NCBI GenBank assembly: GCA_902491215.1
Contig: CABUGV010000010.1
Coordinates: 25,317-89,316 of the forward strand
Reading direction: 5' to 3'
DNA length: 64,000 nt
Source: 43-108 sp001915545
GTDB lineage: Bacteria > Bacteroidota > Bacteroidia > Bacteroidales > Bacteroidaceae
Shown here: piece after piece, positions 7,162-15,957 of the stretch
Layout of the letters: every line of letters starts with the position of its first letter
Numbering within the stretch: the stretch's first letter is position 1
The notes under the pieces: generated by a model
What the model saw: only the letters and a program-made list of their open reading frames with translations
Database searches by the model: none
What the model was told of the DNA's origin: nothing
Made by a program: the position numbers and the translations under genes

Positions 7162-10095
7162 TCAATGTGGTCTGCCTGGACCCATGCCTCCGCCTGGTCC
7201 TCTTCTGCCAGGTCCGAATCCGCCTCCAGGCATGTTCTGACCGGCTGTCTTGCCTCCGAACAGATTGAGCTTGTATATCACGTGGAGCATTGCATACTGA
7301 TTGATAGAGTTGTACTCTGTATCGCTGCTCATCATTGCATTGATTGTTCTGCTGATGTTGCTCTGCTGTCCGAGTATATCGTAGATCTGAAGAGAAATTG
7401 TCAGCGCATTGTTCTTTAGCATGCTGTGCGAGATCTGTGCATTCCAGAGAAGTTCGTTGGTGTTCATCGACGACTGGCTGTATCCTCTTCTGCTGTTCTG
7501 GCTGAGGTCGGTGGCAATCTTTGTTCCCCACGGCATGTATATGTTTGTGCTGAATCCGTAAGAGAAGTTATATGTATCGAGGTTGCTCGACTCAACAACG
7601 TTATTGCGCGAATGCGAATAGTTGATGTTTCCGTTGATTGTAAACTCAAACCAGTCGTTGCGGTATCCGAGTGACAGTCTTTCGCCAAGATTCAATTGGC
7701 GTGTCTTGGACTTGTTGATGTCATACTGCTGAGGATCGAGGTAGCTGACCTGATTGTTGTATCTCACAGATGTGAATGTGTTGACTGTGTAATAGTGGTC
7801 GTGGTCGAGTGCAGTATTGAAGTTGAACATACCTCCGATATTCCAGTTTCCGTTGATGTTCATCGGCTGGGTTGTTTTGACACCTGTTGTCTCGTCGTAC
7901 GATATCATGTTGGATATGTCATTCTTTGTCGTACTGAAGTATATGTGAGTCATGTAGCTCTGCTGACGATCAGGAATGAAGTTGTTGTAGAACAGTCTGA
8001 AGGTGTTGGTGAACGACGGTTTCAGTCCTGGATTACCTTTTTTGATGTTCAATGGGTCTGAGTCGTCTGTAATGTCAAGCAGGTTGGTCATGCTCGGCTG
8101 GCTTGTACGTCCGCGGTAGTTGAATCTCAGCTGGCTGATATCGGAGAACTTGTAGCGGAAGTCGAGTGTAGGAGTGATGTTGAACACATCTCTGTCAATC
8201 TCAGGATACTCTTTACCCATGTACTTGTAGTTGAGTGTTGAGTACTGAGGCATAGCTTTTACTCCTACGTTGAAATTGTACTTCTTTCTTATGACACGGA
8301 ACATAAGTTCGATGTCGTGGTTGTAGTTTCTGTATTCAGAGAACTGGCTGAGTGAATCGCTGAGAGTCTGCTCGTAGCCCGATTCCTGCATGAAGTCGAG
8401 TATGGCGTCAATGTCGTACTTGTTGTTGGCTAGGCTTTCCTGCAAGTCCTTGTATGCCTGGCTGTCGTAGATGAATGCCTTTCTGTCGTTCTTGTTGTAG
8501 CTGTAGCTGAACTTATAGCTGAACTGTAGGTAGGTCTGTTTCCAAAGAGGTTCGCTGTATGTGAGCTGCAATGAATAGTTGTTGCTCTCTCCTGGAGTAG
8601 TGTAGTAGCGGTTGTTGTATGTCGGAGCTTTTGCGTTCGGATCAGATGGAGTATAGAGTACTCTTGATGCTGAAAGCTGCTTGCTTTCGCTTCCGCTAAG
8701 ACCTCCGCTTGCTCTGAATGTTATGTTTCGTCCGTTGCTGCTCAGCTTTCTGTTTGCCTGAAGTGATGCATTTATGGATTTGCTGTCACTGTATGTCTGT
8801 TGTATGCTTGCATTGGTGTTGACTATGTAGTCTACTATGTTGCTTGCCAAAGAGTCTGCATCTGCCAATGGATCATCGCTCAGCTCATTCGGGTCGGAGT
8901 TGAACGTTGCAGAACTGCTGGAAGAATATCCGTTGTTTACAGAGTAGCTTCCGTTTGGACGGAAAATGATATTGGTCATTGTATCAGGTTTCCATTCAAG
9001 TTTGAAATTTGCATTTACAGATGAACTGTTGCTCAGATTTTTACTTCTGCTATTGCTGAATGCACCTGTAGAAGTTACGAAGTTTTGTGTAGCAGAGTTT
9101 GTTTCAGAATCTGTACCTTTATATCTGTATCTGATGTTTCCGTTGGTCTCCAGCTTGTCAGATGTGGTGGCAAAGTTGAAACCTGCCATTTTGCTTGTGA
9201 TGAGGCCATTTCTTGCACCCCATCTTGGACCGCCGCCACCGCCTGGGAATCCCATGTCGTTGGTGTTGTTCATTGAACCTACAAGCGACATCTGGTTCTT
9301 GTTGGTAAAGCGGTTGATCATGATTTTCTCTGCATAGCGGTCTTTTGTACCGATAGAAAGATCGACATTGCCAATCCAGGCCTGATCCATGCCTTTTTTG
9401 ACTGTGAGGTCGAGAACTGTTTCTTCTTCACCGTCATCGATTCCTGTCACACGTGCAAGGTCGCTCTTGCGGTCGTATGCCTTGATTTTATCGACCATAC
9501 TTGTTGGCAGATTTTTCATTGCCACGTCAGTGTCGTCAGTAAAGAATTCCTTTCCGTCGATGAGAATTTTTGATACTTCCTTACCGTTAATTGTAATCTT
9601 TCCATTTTCATCAACATCTGCACCAGGAAGTTTCTTTACCAATTCTTCAAGTGCAGAGCCTTCCGGTACTCTGAATGCAGAAGAGTTGTAAATGATGGAA
9701 TCGCCAGATACTTGTACCTGTGCAGCTTGTGCCGTTACCACTGCGCTCTCAAGCAGTTTGGCATCGGATGTCAGTGTGATTATACCAAGATCTTTTGAAC
9801 TTTGTTTACTGTTGGTGAAGTCCAGTGAAGTAGTGTAGTTCTGAAAACCGATGTATGAGACTTTCAAAACATACTTCCCTTTTTTTATGGATTTGATATT
9901 GAATGTTCCGTCTAGGCCTGATGCCATACCAGTGACGTATGCGCTGTCTGGAAGTGACAACACCTGTATGGTGGCCATAGGTACTACTTCTTTTGTGTCC
10001 TCTTCAATGATTTTACCTTTTACTGAATACTTTTGCGCCAATACAGAAGTTGTACTGGTTATGGCCAAAAGCAAACATATTGCTGTCCTTTTCAT
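7162..10095 (-). CDS. Outer-membrane beta-barrel protein with carboxypeptidase-regulatory-like and plug domains
   Basis: The 977-aa product has a signal peptide ending SVLAQ (about residue 20). Residues ~22-110 form a carboxypeptidase-regulatory-like beta-sandwich (GKIIEEDTKEVVPMATIQVL ... GTFNIKSIKKGKYVLKVSYIGF). A plug-like domain follows (~120-240: VPEGSALEELVKKLPGADVD, INGKEVSKILIDGKEFF), then a large barrel (OMP_b-brl_3 type) with many aromatic-ended strands. A Gly/Pro/Met-rich tail (MPGGGFGPGRRGPGGG) ends the protein. Family members resemble TonB-dependent transporters, but no partner SusD gene is adjacent, so the substrate is unknown. It is a distant paralogue of the two barrels at 22-29 kb, sharing the EGS.L..L...LPG plug motif. 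Confidence 0.9.
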   Translation of the reverse strand: MKRTAICLLLAITSTTSVLAQKYSVKGKIIEEDTKEVVPMATIQVLSLPDSAYVTGMASGLDGTFNIKSIKKGKYVLKVSYIGFQNYTTSLDFTNSKQSSKDLGIITLTSDAKLLESAVVTAQAAQVQVSGDSIIYNSSAFRVPEGSALEELVKKLPGADVDENGKITINGKEVSKILIDGKEFFTDDTDVAMKNLPTSMVDKIKAYDRKSDLARVTGIDDGEEETVLDLTVKKGMDQAWIGNVDLSIGTKDRYAEKIMINRFTNKNQMSLVGSMNNTNDMGFPGGGGGPRWGARNGLITSKMAGFNFATTSDKLETNGNIRYRYKGTDSETNSATQNFVTSTGAFSNSRSKNLSNSSSVNANFKLEWKPDTMTNIIFRPNGSYSVNNGYSSSSSATFNSDPNELSDDPLADADSLASNIVDYIVNTNASIQQTYSDSKSINASLQANRKLSSNGRNITFRASGGLSGSESKQLSASRVLYTPSDPNAKAPTYNNRYYTTPGESNNYSLQLTYSEPLWKQTYLQFSYKFSYSYNKNDRKAFIYDSQAYKDLQESLANNKYDIDAILDFMQESGYEQTLSDSLSQFSEYRNYNHDIELMFRVIRKKYNFNVGVKAMPQYSTLNYKYMGKEYPEIDRDVFNITPTLDFRYKFSDISQLRFNYRGRTSQPSMTNLLDITDDSDPLNIKKGNPGLKPSFTNTFRLFYNNFIPDRQQSYMTHIYFSTTKNDISNMISYDETTGVKTTQPMNINGNWNIGGMFNFNTALDHDHYYTVNTFTSVRYNNQVSYLDPQQYDINKSKTRQLNLGERLSLGYRNDWFEFTINGNINYSHSRNNVVESSNLDTYNFSYGFSTNIYMPWGTKIATDLSQNSRRGYSQSSMNTNELLWNAQISHSMLKNNALTISLQIYDILGQQSNISRTINAMMSSDTEYNSINQYAMLHVIYKLNLFGGKTAGQNMPGGGFGPGRRGPGGGMGPGRPH

Positions 10096-10258
10096 TTTCT
10101 TTTTATTGTGTTGTCTTAACTTTTTATCATCAATATTTGTTTCAATGTATTGTGCATGTTTTTACTTATGCTTTTTACATATTCGTGCTTTATGACTGTG
10201 TTTACTTCAAAATGTTTAATTGCAGATGCAATTTTTTTGATAAAAAGATAAAAAATAT

Positions 10259-10300
10259 CTGTATCGTGCAGCTTCAAAGTATAAAAGCTGCACGATACAG
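10259..10300 (-). terminator. Terminator of the DUF3822-rsmD operon
   Basis: CTGTATCGTGCAGCTT (10259-10274) and its exact complement 10285-10300 make a 16-bp stem. On the minus strand it is followed by ATATTTTTTATC. It lies 31 bp after the rsmD stop. Confidence 0.85.
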
Positions 10301-10330
10301 GTATCTTATAGTGTATTGTCTTTGATGTGT

Positions 10331-10885
10331 TTATGCCTTCTCTGCCGGCTTTTGGAAGAAAGAAAAATTCACGGCACCGTAGACTCTGTGGTCTATCAGG
10401 TATGGGTTGTTGTCGAACTTGTGCTGTTTCCCATGTTCGAGTATAAATACTCCTCCTTCATTAAGTATGTCTTTCCCCAATATGATGTCTGGTATATCTC
10501 CCAGTTTTTCTAATGTGTATGGGGGATCAGCAAAGATTATATCGAATTTTTCCTGATTCCTTTCTACATATTTGAAAACGTCGGCCAATACTGGTTTCCA
10601 AGCCGCATCGTTCATTTGTTTGGATACCTCTGTTAGAAATCTGTAATGCTGAAAGTCTTTTTCTACAGAAATCACTTTCCCGCAACCTCTAGAAAGAAAT
10701 TCCAGACCGATGCTTCCTGTTCCAGCAAAAAGGTCGAGCGCGGTTGGAGCATCGTCGAAGTCGAAATAAACGTTGCTGAGAATATTAAACAGATTCTCTT
10801 TGGCAAAGTCGGTAGTAGGCCGGGCCTTGAAACTGCGTGGCACGTCGAATCTTTTGTGCTTGTATTTTCCTCCGATTATTCTCAT
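10331..10885 (-). CDS. rsmD: 16S rRNA (guanine(966)-N2)-methyltransferase RsmD
   Basis: Methylates G966 of 16S rRNA in the assembled 30S subunit using S-adenosylmethionine. The 184 aa match the family length. Visible motifs are the N-terminal MRIIGGKYKHKRF with ARPTTDFAKENLFNIL, the SAM-binding DLFAGTGSIG (51-60), acidic VISVEKD (~71-77), and the catalytic DPPY (120-123). It is the last gene of a minus-strand run; its start is 17 bp after the DUF3822 gene, an arrangement common in Bacteroidetes, followed by a strong terminator. Confidence 0.95.
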   Translation of the reverse strand: MRIIGGKYKHKRFDVPRSFKARPTTDFAKENLFNILSNVYFDFDDAPTALDLFAGTGSIGLEFLSRGCGKVISVEKDFQHYRFLTEVSKQMNDAAWKPVLADVFKYVERNQEKFDIIFADPPYTLEKLGDIPDIILGKDILNEGGVFILEHGKQHKFDNNPYLIDHRVYGAVNFSFFQKPAEKA

Positions 10886-10902
10886 GGCGTGCTTTTATTA
10901 TT

Positions 10903-11739
10903 TTATAGTCCGCAAACCAGCAATGTCTGCAGGTCATAAGGAATCATGGCCGTTTTCATTGCTTTGGTGTATTTGTAATCATTCTCTCTATCCATAAGGG
11001 TTACATCCTTGACGAACATGCTCATCTTATCTGCGAGTTCATATCTGTTGTCGCAGTCTCCGACAATGCACAATTTATCTTCAAGCTGGTCCATGCCCAA
11101 GTTCTTCCATACGTTGAGAATGTAATACTGATTGTCTTCCGTATTTTTAGACTCAAAAGAATTTATGAATATCATCCTGCCTTGATTGAAGCAGAATAGC
11201 GTCATTTCATTTTCATGCACATACGCAAACATCTTCTTTCCTTTTCCAGACAGGCTCTTTTCGCTTAGATATTCTATCAGTGTACTGGCGGAAGCATAGA
11301 AGCGTGCATTTGGAAAATCGTCAAGAAGAAGCTGGTATACGTTTTTGTCGAATCCGAATATTATTGCAATTCCAGATCTGCGCAGTACATTGAAGCTTAC
11401 GTGGTTGGCTTTGTCTTTTGGAAAATTGTATTTATATATGTCTTCAATGTTGTCACTGTTGAATGCCATTGTCGGGACGACAGTGAAGTGCGTATTGGTT
11501 ATGAGTATGTTGACGCGTTTGTATGGAGCCTTCAATATGTCTTCATTCTGCAGAGCCTCTTTCAGATTTGCTGCAAGCGATATGGTCGGCTTTATTCTGT
11601 ACTCGACATACTTGTAAGGCGATTTGTCTGTTGGTGTATACACACAAAAAGAAAGTCCACCCGCACAAATGCGAATGGACAGACTTTTATTTTGAATTTG
11701 ATTATTCCCAGTTTCCTGCATTTTTGTTGCTTGGATCAT
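10903..11739 (-). CDS. DUF3822 family protein
   Basis: A 278-aa soluble protein of the Bacteroidetes-specific DUF3822 family, normally found directly upstream of rsmD as here. It has an N-terminal strand-rich part (LSIRICAGGLSFCVY), a middle YKRVNILITNTHFTVVP and C-terminal KLCIVGDCDN. The family has a remote resemblance to actin-like ATPase folds, but no function is established to my knowledge. The first ATG (11739) overlaps the end of the preceding gene by 38 nt; a second ATG at 11721 would cut this to 20 nt. Either overlap implies translational coupling. Confidence 0.88.
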   Translation of the reverse strand: MIQATKMQETGNNQIQNKSLSIRICAGGLSFCVYTPTDKSPYKYVEYRIKPTISLAANLKEALQNEDILKAPYKRVNILITNTHFTVVPTMAFNSDNIEDIYKYNFPKDKANHVSFNVLRRSGIAIIFGFDKNVYQLLLDDFPNARFYASASTLIEYLSEKSLSGKGKKMFAYVHENEMTLFCFNQGRMIFINSFESKNTEDNQYYILNVWKNLGMDQLEDKLCIVGDCDNRYELADKMSMFVKDVTLMDRENDYKYTKAMKTAMIPYDLQTLLVCGL

Positions 11740-12397
11740 TTAAGTCACCGATTTTTAAACCGTACCAGTTACCTTCTGTGTCATCAGCATTGTCTTCGAA
11801 AAGGTCTGCTTTGTTCTTACCAGCTTTCTTGAGATCGATTTTCAAGTTCTTGATTTTCTTTGCATCCATACCGTCAAGGTAGTCATCAAGTGAAGCTCGT
11901 ATTTCAATCAATACATCCCATTCGTTTGATTTGAGGTTGAATGCAGGCTTCTTTCTCATCTGTATCAAAGCACCCTTTTTGCCGACTGGTACATATTTCA
12001 TTGAGTCTGGATTCTTTATTCCCAATATCTCTGCAGTAGAAACCCAAACTGTATCACGTACGAATCCTGGCAATTTCATCTCCAGAGCTTTTTCTTCTGT
12101 CATACCCTCTTCAAGCTGTTCGTCTGTGAGTACACCTTCCTTTATGATTTTGTCGATTGTTTTTCCGTTCTTTACGAAATCGATAAGGGAATCAATGTCA
12201 CCGCAATACTCACCGCGATGAGTCATTTTGAACTTTTCCTGAGCATCTCTGATGTTCATCAGCGCTTGCTTCACTTTGTTTTCTCTTGCAGTTTTCTCTT
12301 GGTCAAAAGAGACTTCTGTCCAAATGCTCATGCAGCATGCAAATACAAGTGCAATCGCGCAAACAGATAAAAGAAGATTGATATAAATCCTTTTCAT
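11702..12397 (-). CDS. Membrane-anchored hypothetical protein, pseudopilin-like N-terminal layout
   Basis: A 231-aa protein whose one N-terminal hydrophobic helix (about residues 5-27, LLLSVCAIALVFACCMSIW) is followed by a charged amphipathic helix (KVKQALMNIRDAQEKFKMTHRGEYCGDIDSL). This resembles the layout of minor pseudopilins, but the prepilin peptidase motif (G|F-E5) is absent, so I do not call it a pilin. The C-terminal half is soluble and Lys/Asp-rich, ending SNKNAGNWE, presumably periplasmic. It is the first gene of a run with DUF3822 and rsmD, overlapping the former by 38 nt, and has a well-formed promoter upstream. Confidence 0.8.
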   Translation of the reverse strand: MKRIYINLLLSVCAIALVFACCMSIWTEVSFDQEKTARENKVKQALMNIRDAQEKFKMTHRGEYCGDIDSLIDFVKNGKTIDKIIKEGVLTDEQLEEGMTEEKALEMKLPGFVRDTVWVSTAEILGIKNPDSMKYVPVGKKGALIQMRKKPAFNLKSNEWDVLIEIRASLDDYLDGMDAKKIKNLKIDLKKAGKNKADLFEDNADDTEGNWYGLKIGDLNDPSNKNAGNWE

Positions 12398-12432
12398 GAT
12401 ATGTTATACATTTTTTTGTTATATTCGTGTCG

Positions 12433-12465
12433 CAAAAATAAGGAATTTATACGAAATGCAGCAAA
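12433..12465 (-). promoter_or_regulatory. Promoter of the 12397-to-rsmD operon
   Basis: On the minus strand TTTG (12465-12462) and TATTTTTG (12440-12433) are separated by 21 nt, matching the Bacteroidetes -33/-7 pattern. The start codon at 12397 is ~36 nt downstream. It lies inside the leader of the divergent helicase gene. Confidence 0.6.
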
Positions 12466-12491
12466 CACTGCCGACTTTTTTTCACAAATCG

Positions 12492-13973
12492 ATGATTAAA
12501 ACTTATCTAAAGGAACAAATACTATTCAATTTCGGATTTAAGCCCACTTCAGACCAGATGAAGGCTGTCGAGGCGTTTGCCGATTTCGTATTATCAGACG
12601 ATAATGACAAGGCTTTTATTCTTAGAGGATACGCCGGAACCGGAAAAACTTCACTTGTTGCCGCTTTTGTGAAGACAATGGAGAGTTTGGAACGTGCCTG
12701 TGTACTTATGGCGCCTACCGGTCGTGCAGCAAAGGTGCTGTCTTCCTATTCAGGTCATAAGGCATATACTGTTCACAAACGTATTTATCGTCAGCAGACA
12801 AGTGATGTGGATTCTATGTTTTCGTTGGGCTATAATGCATTGCGTCAGTCGCTTTTCATTGTAGATGAAGCTTCGATGATTTCCAATGACGGACTTTCAG
12901 GCTCAATGTATGGAACCGGCCGTCTTCTTGACGATCTTGTTCATTTTGTCTACGGTGGTACAGGATGTCGTCTGCTTCTAATCGGTGACAGCGCACAGCT
13001 CCCTCCGGTTGGTGAAGAAGACAGCCCGGCCCTTTCTTCCGATTTTATGGAAAGTTATGGACTGGATGTTTCCTGTGTAGAACTCAAAACGGTGGTACGC
13101 CAAGAAGATAAGTCTGGAATATTGTGGAATGCCACGAATATTCGCAGAATGATTGCTTCTGAAGAATTTCTTACTTTTCCACTGGTGCGATTCTATGGAT
13201 TTCACGATGTCGTCAATGTTCCCGGCAATGAGCTTATAGAGTGTCTTGGTAGCTGTTATTCGCGCGATGGACTTGACGAAACCATAGTGATAAGTCGCTC
13301 GAACAAACGTGCTAATATCTATAATCAAGGCATACGCAACCAAATACTTTATAGGGAAGAGGAACTTTCGTGTGGTGACATGCTGATGATTGCCAAAAAC
13401 AATTATTATTGGCCGGAGCAGGATAAGGACGAGAACGGCAAAAAGGTGTGCCCGATGGACTTTATTGCCAACGGAGATATAGCTGTGGTAAGGCGAATAT
13501 GTAATGAAAGGATGCTTTACGGATTTCGTTTCGCCACATGCGTGCTTACCTTTCCCGATTATGATGATTATGAAATGGAAACCTATGTTCTTCTTGATAC
13601 TTTGCATACTGAGGCACCCGCTCTTACACGCGAACAGAATGAAAAACTTTTTGCAGGAGTATTTGAAGACTATTCTGATATCAGTACAAAACGCGAACGT
13701 ATGAAGAAGATGCGTGAAGATCCATACTTCAACGCACTTCAGATAAAGTATGCCTACGCCGTCACTTGCCACAAGGCACAAGGTGGTCAGTGGACAAATG
13801 TCTTTGTCGACCAAGGATATGTGACTGAAGATTTTCTTGGCGTCGATTATTTCCGGTGGTTGTATACTGCGTTCACCCGAGCTACAGGCATGCTGTATCT
13901 TGTGAATTGGCGTGAAGAGCAGACTTTGCTTGAGGCTGATTCAGAGAAAGATGTCACAGAAGATGATTTTTAG
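12492..13973 (+). CDS. RecD-like ATP-dependent DNA helicase (AAA_30 / UvrD_C type)
   Basis: A superfamily 1 helicase of 493 aa related to RecD/TraA, without the RecBCD-specific N-terminal domain. It has Walker A GYAGTGKTS near residue 45, motif Ia MAPTGRAAKVL, motif II FIVDEASM, motif III LLIGDSAQLPPVGE, and near the C-terminus the UvrD-C-like YAVTCHKAQGGQW and YTAFTRA motifs. ATG 12492 (MIKTYLKEQ) is chosen because homologues begin there; in-frame ATGs at 12396 and 12456 would add a non-conserved, aromatic-rich stretch. Role: single-strand-dependent unwinding in DNA repair or recombination (family inference). The flavin reductase gene follows 36 bp downstream. Confidence 0.9.
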   Translation: MIKTYLKEQILFNFGFKPTSDQMKAVEAFADFVLSDDNDKAFILRGYAGTGKTSLVAAFVKTMESLERACVLMAPTGRAAKVLSSYSGHKAYTVHKRIYRQQTSDVDSMFSLGYNALRQSLFIVDEASMISNDGLSGSMYGTGRLLDDLVHFVYGGTGCRLLLIGDSAQLPPVGEEDSPALSSDFMESYGLDVSCVELKTVVRQEDKSGILWNATNIRRMIASEEFLTFPLVRFYGFHDVVNVPGNELIECLGSCYSRDGLDETIVISRSNKRANIYNQGIRNQILYREEELSCGDMLMIAKNNYYWPEQDKDENGKKVCPMDFIANGDIAVVRRICNERMLYGFRFATCVLTFPDYDDYEMETYVLLDTLHTEAPALTREQNEKLFAGVFEDYSDISTKRERMKKMREDPYFNALQIKYAYAVTCHKAQGGQWTNVFVDQGYVTEDFLGVDYFRWLYTAFTRATGMLYLVNWREEQTLLEADSEKDVTEDDF

Positions 13974-14009
13974 AATTGAATATCAATATTACAAATAAAG
14001 ATTGTTATT

Positions 14010-14516
14010 ATGAAAGAAATTAATGTGTCCGAGTTGAAGGACAATATGTTTGATGCCATAGGCAAGGAATGGATGCTGGTTACAGCAGGCAACTCTTCAA
14101 GTTTCAACACAATGACGGCCAGTTGGGGCGGGGTAGGCGTGCTTTGGGGCAAGCCCGTTGCATTTATCTTCATTCGTCCGGAACGTTATATCCGTGAGTT
14201 CATTGAACGTGAGAACGGTCTCACGCTGTCTTTCCTAGGCGAAGCACATCGCGACGTACACAGCATCTGCGGTTCAAAGTCTGGCCGTGACATTGACAAA
14301 GTAGCAGCAACAGGATTGAAGCCTATATTTACAGAAGAAGGTAATGTTACTTTCGAACAGTCCAGAATGACTCTTGAATGCCGTAAACTGTATGAACAGT
14401 CTATTAGTGCTGACAATTTCATTGACAAGGATATGGTAGACCGTTGGTATGGAGAGAAAGGCGGTATGCACATTATGTATGTGCTTGAGATAGAACATGT
14501 CTGGGTCAATGAGTAA
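14010..14516 (+). CDS. Flavin reductase family protein (FMN-binding split barrel)
   Basis: The 168-aa protein has the split-barrel FMN-binding core: MLVTAGNSSSFNTMTASWGGVGVLWGKP is the characteristic N-terminal strand-turn that holds flavin phosphate, followed by FIFIRPERYIREFI and LTLSFLG. Relatives use FMN for NAD(P)H-dependent reductions or act as flavoredoxin-like electron carriers; the natural substrate is not evident. It is probably co-transcribed with the helicase upstream, and a strong bidirectional terminator follows at 14540-14594. Cytosolic. Confidence 0.88.
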   Translation: MKEINVSELKDNMFDAIGKEWMLVTAGNSSSFNTMTASWGGVGVLWGKPVAFIFIRPERYIREFIERENGLTLSFLGEAHRDVHSICGSKSGRDIDKVAATGLKPIFTEEGNVTFEQSRMTLECRKLYEQSISADNFIDKDMVDRWYGEKGGMHIMYVLEIEHVWVNE

Positions 14517-14539
14517 AGGTGAGTATATAATTGTATAAC

Positions 14540-14594
14540 AAAAATGAAGGCGACAGGTATACCTACAAAGCGGTTTCCTGTCGCCTTCATTTTT
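14540..14594. terminator. Bidirectional terminator
   Basis: An 18-nt perfect inverted repeat (14540-14557 and 14577-14594, AAAAATGAAGGCGACAGG and complement) has an A-run on one side and a T-run on the other. It separates convergent genes. Confidence 0.9.
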
Positions 14595-14612
14595 GTGTGG
14601 TGTCTATATTGC

Positions 14613-15737
14613 TTATTTAACAATTACCAATTCATAATCTCTTGATCCGAGACCTATTTCTTCGCCATACTCAAGTCCTGCCTGCCAGTTGGTATCCGGA
14701 TGTATGATGTGGAATTTATCTTCACCTTCATGAGCACATCCGTGGTGCTTTTCTGTGAGCATGTTTTCGGTTCTCAGTGATGGAGCCTTGTTTACAAGGT
14801 CTGCGCAAGCCTGATCCAGTGCAATAGGGTCGAACGAAGCTGCTATGCCGAGATCCGGTACAATAGCCGCGTCGTTATGGTTCCAGCAGTCGCACTCAGG
14901 GCTTACCTGCATGATGAAGCTTATGTGGAAGTTCGGCTTGTCCTTTAATACGGCTTTAGTATATTCGGCAATCTTGTAGTTGAGGTTTTCTGATGTGTCA
15001 TAGCTGGAAACCACAGCCGCTTCGTGCTGGCAGAGTGCCACGCACTGTCCGCAGCCGACACATTTGTTGTAATCGATAACAGCCTTTCTGTCCTCATTCA
15101 CGTGTATGGCATCATGTGCACAGTGCTTTTCGCATATCTTGCATCCGATACATTTTTCCGCGTCAACCTTTGGCTGAGCCGAAGCATGCAGTTCCAATTT
15201 TCCAGGTACACTTGCTGCACCCATTCCCAGGTTTTTCAAAGCACCTCCGAAGCCGGCCATCTCGTGTCCCTTGAAGTGGTTCATGGATATCACTATGTCT
15301 GCATCTGCTATTGCAGTTCCGATTTTTGGAGCTTTGCAGTATTTTCCGTCTATTTCAATTTCTCTCTGGTCAGTTCCTTTCAGACCATCGGCAATAATCA
15401 CATTGCACTGTGCAGAAATAGGGTTGAAACCGTTTGTCATAGCGGCCTCCAGATGATCTACAGCATTCGAACGGCCGCCACTGTATAGTGTATTGCTGTC
15501 AGTGAGGAACGGTTTGCCTCCGAGTTCTCTGATCAGTTTTGCCAAAGCTGCGGCAAAGTTCGGACGTATATAAGCCACGTTGCCTGGTTCGCCGAAGTGA
15601 ATCTTTATTGCTACAAACTGATCTTTAAAATCAATCTTCTCTATTCCTGCGCGCTTTGCAACCTTTATCATCTTGTTGATCAGGTTGTTTTGAGGATTGG
15701 TGCGCATGTCTGTAAAGTAAACCTTGCTTGTTCCCAT
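14613..15737 (-). CDS. DUF362 protein with two 4Fe-4S clusters
   Basis: Length 374 aa. The N-terminal two-thirds is DUF362 (KIHFGEPGNVAYIRPNFAAAL, SNTLYSGGRSNAVDHL, VISMNHFKGHEMAGFGGALKN), with a bacterial-ferredoxin pair of 4Fe-4S motifs inserted at about residues 190-240: CIGCKICEKHC and CVGCGQCVALC. A Cys/His-rich segment near the C-terminus (CDCWNH, EKHHGCAHEGED) may bind a further metal. Function of the family is not settled; electron transfer in the cytosol is inferred. I start at ATG 15737 (MGTSKVYFTD); the upstream in-frame ATG at 15821 adds 28 poorly conserved residues. Its 3' end faces the terminator at 14540-14594. Confidence 0.85.
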   Translation of the reverse strand: MGTSKVYFTDMRTNPQNNLINKMIKVAKRAGIEKIDFKDQFVAIKIHFGEPGNVAYIRPNFAAALAKLIRELGGKPFLTDSNTLYSGGRSNAVDHLEAAMTNGFNPISAQCNVIIADGLKGTDQREIEIDGKYCKAPKIGTAIADADIVISMNHFKGHEMAGFGGALKNLGMGAASVPGKLELHASAQPKVDAEKCIGCKICEKHCAHDAIHVNEDRKAVIDYNKCVGCGQCVALCQHEAAVVSSYDTSENLNYKIAEYTKAVLKDKPNFHISFIMQVSPECDCWNHNDAAIVPDLGIAASFDPIALDQACADLVNKAPSLRTENMLTEKHHGCAHEGEDKFHIIHPDTNWQAGLEYGEEIGLGSRDYELVIVK

Positions 15738-15897
15738 AATCTTCTGTGATAATCTTTCCTTATACGTATATGCCTTTGTGTATGGCATTATGCAAATATA
15801 GCTGTTTTTGCCCATATTCACCTCTTTTCAATGTTTGCAAAAATGCTTTTGTATCATCTTATGCAAACAATAATCAATAGTCATCTTATGTTTGGAT

Positions 15898-15927
15898 ATT
15901 GTATGAACACGCATTTTGTTATTTTTG
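15898..15927 (+). promoter_or_regulatory. Candidate yaaA promoter
   Basis: A -7 box TATTTTTG (15920-15927) has ATTG (15898-15901) 18 nt upstream. The yaaA ATG is 30 nt further on. The -33 element and spacing are slightly off consensus. Confidence 0.35.
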
Positions 15928-15957
15928 TACGTGAAAACTCATAACAACATAGGATAT

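Noticed and set aside
7162..10095. SusC of a polysaccharide utilisation locus
   Set aside because: No SusD, glycosidase or regulator next to it and the barrel type is OMP_b-brl_3-like, not the SusC family.
12978..13814. 278-codon minus-strand frame inside the helicase gene
   Set aside because: Antisense to a clear superfamily 1 helicase with all motifs; composition reflects the complement.
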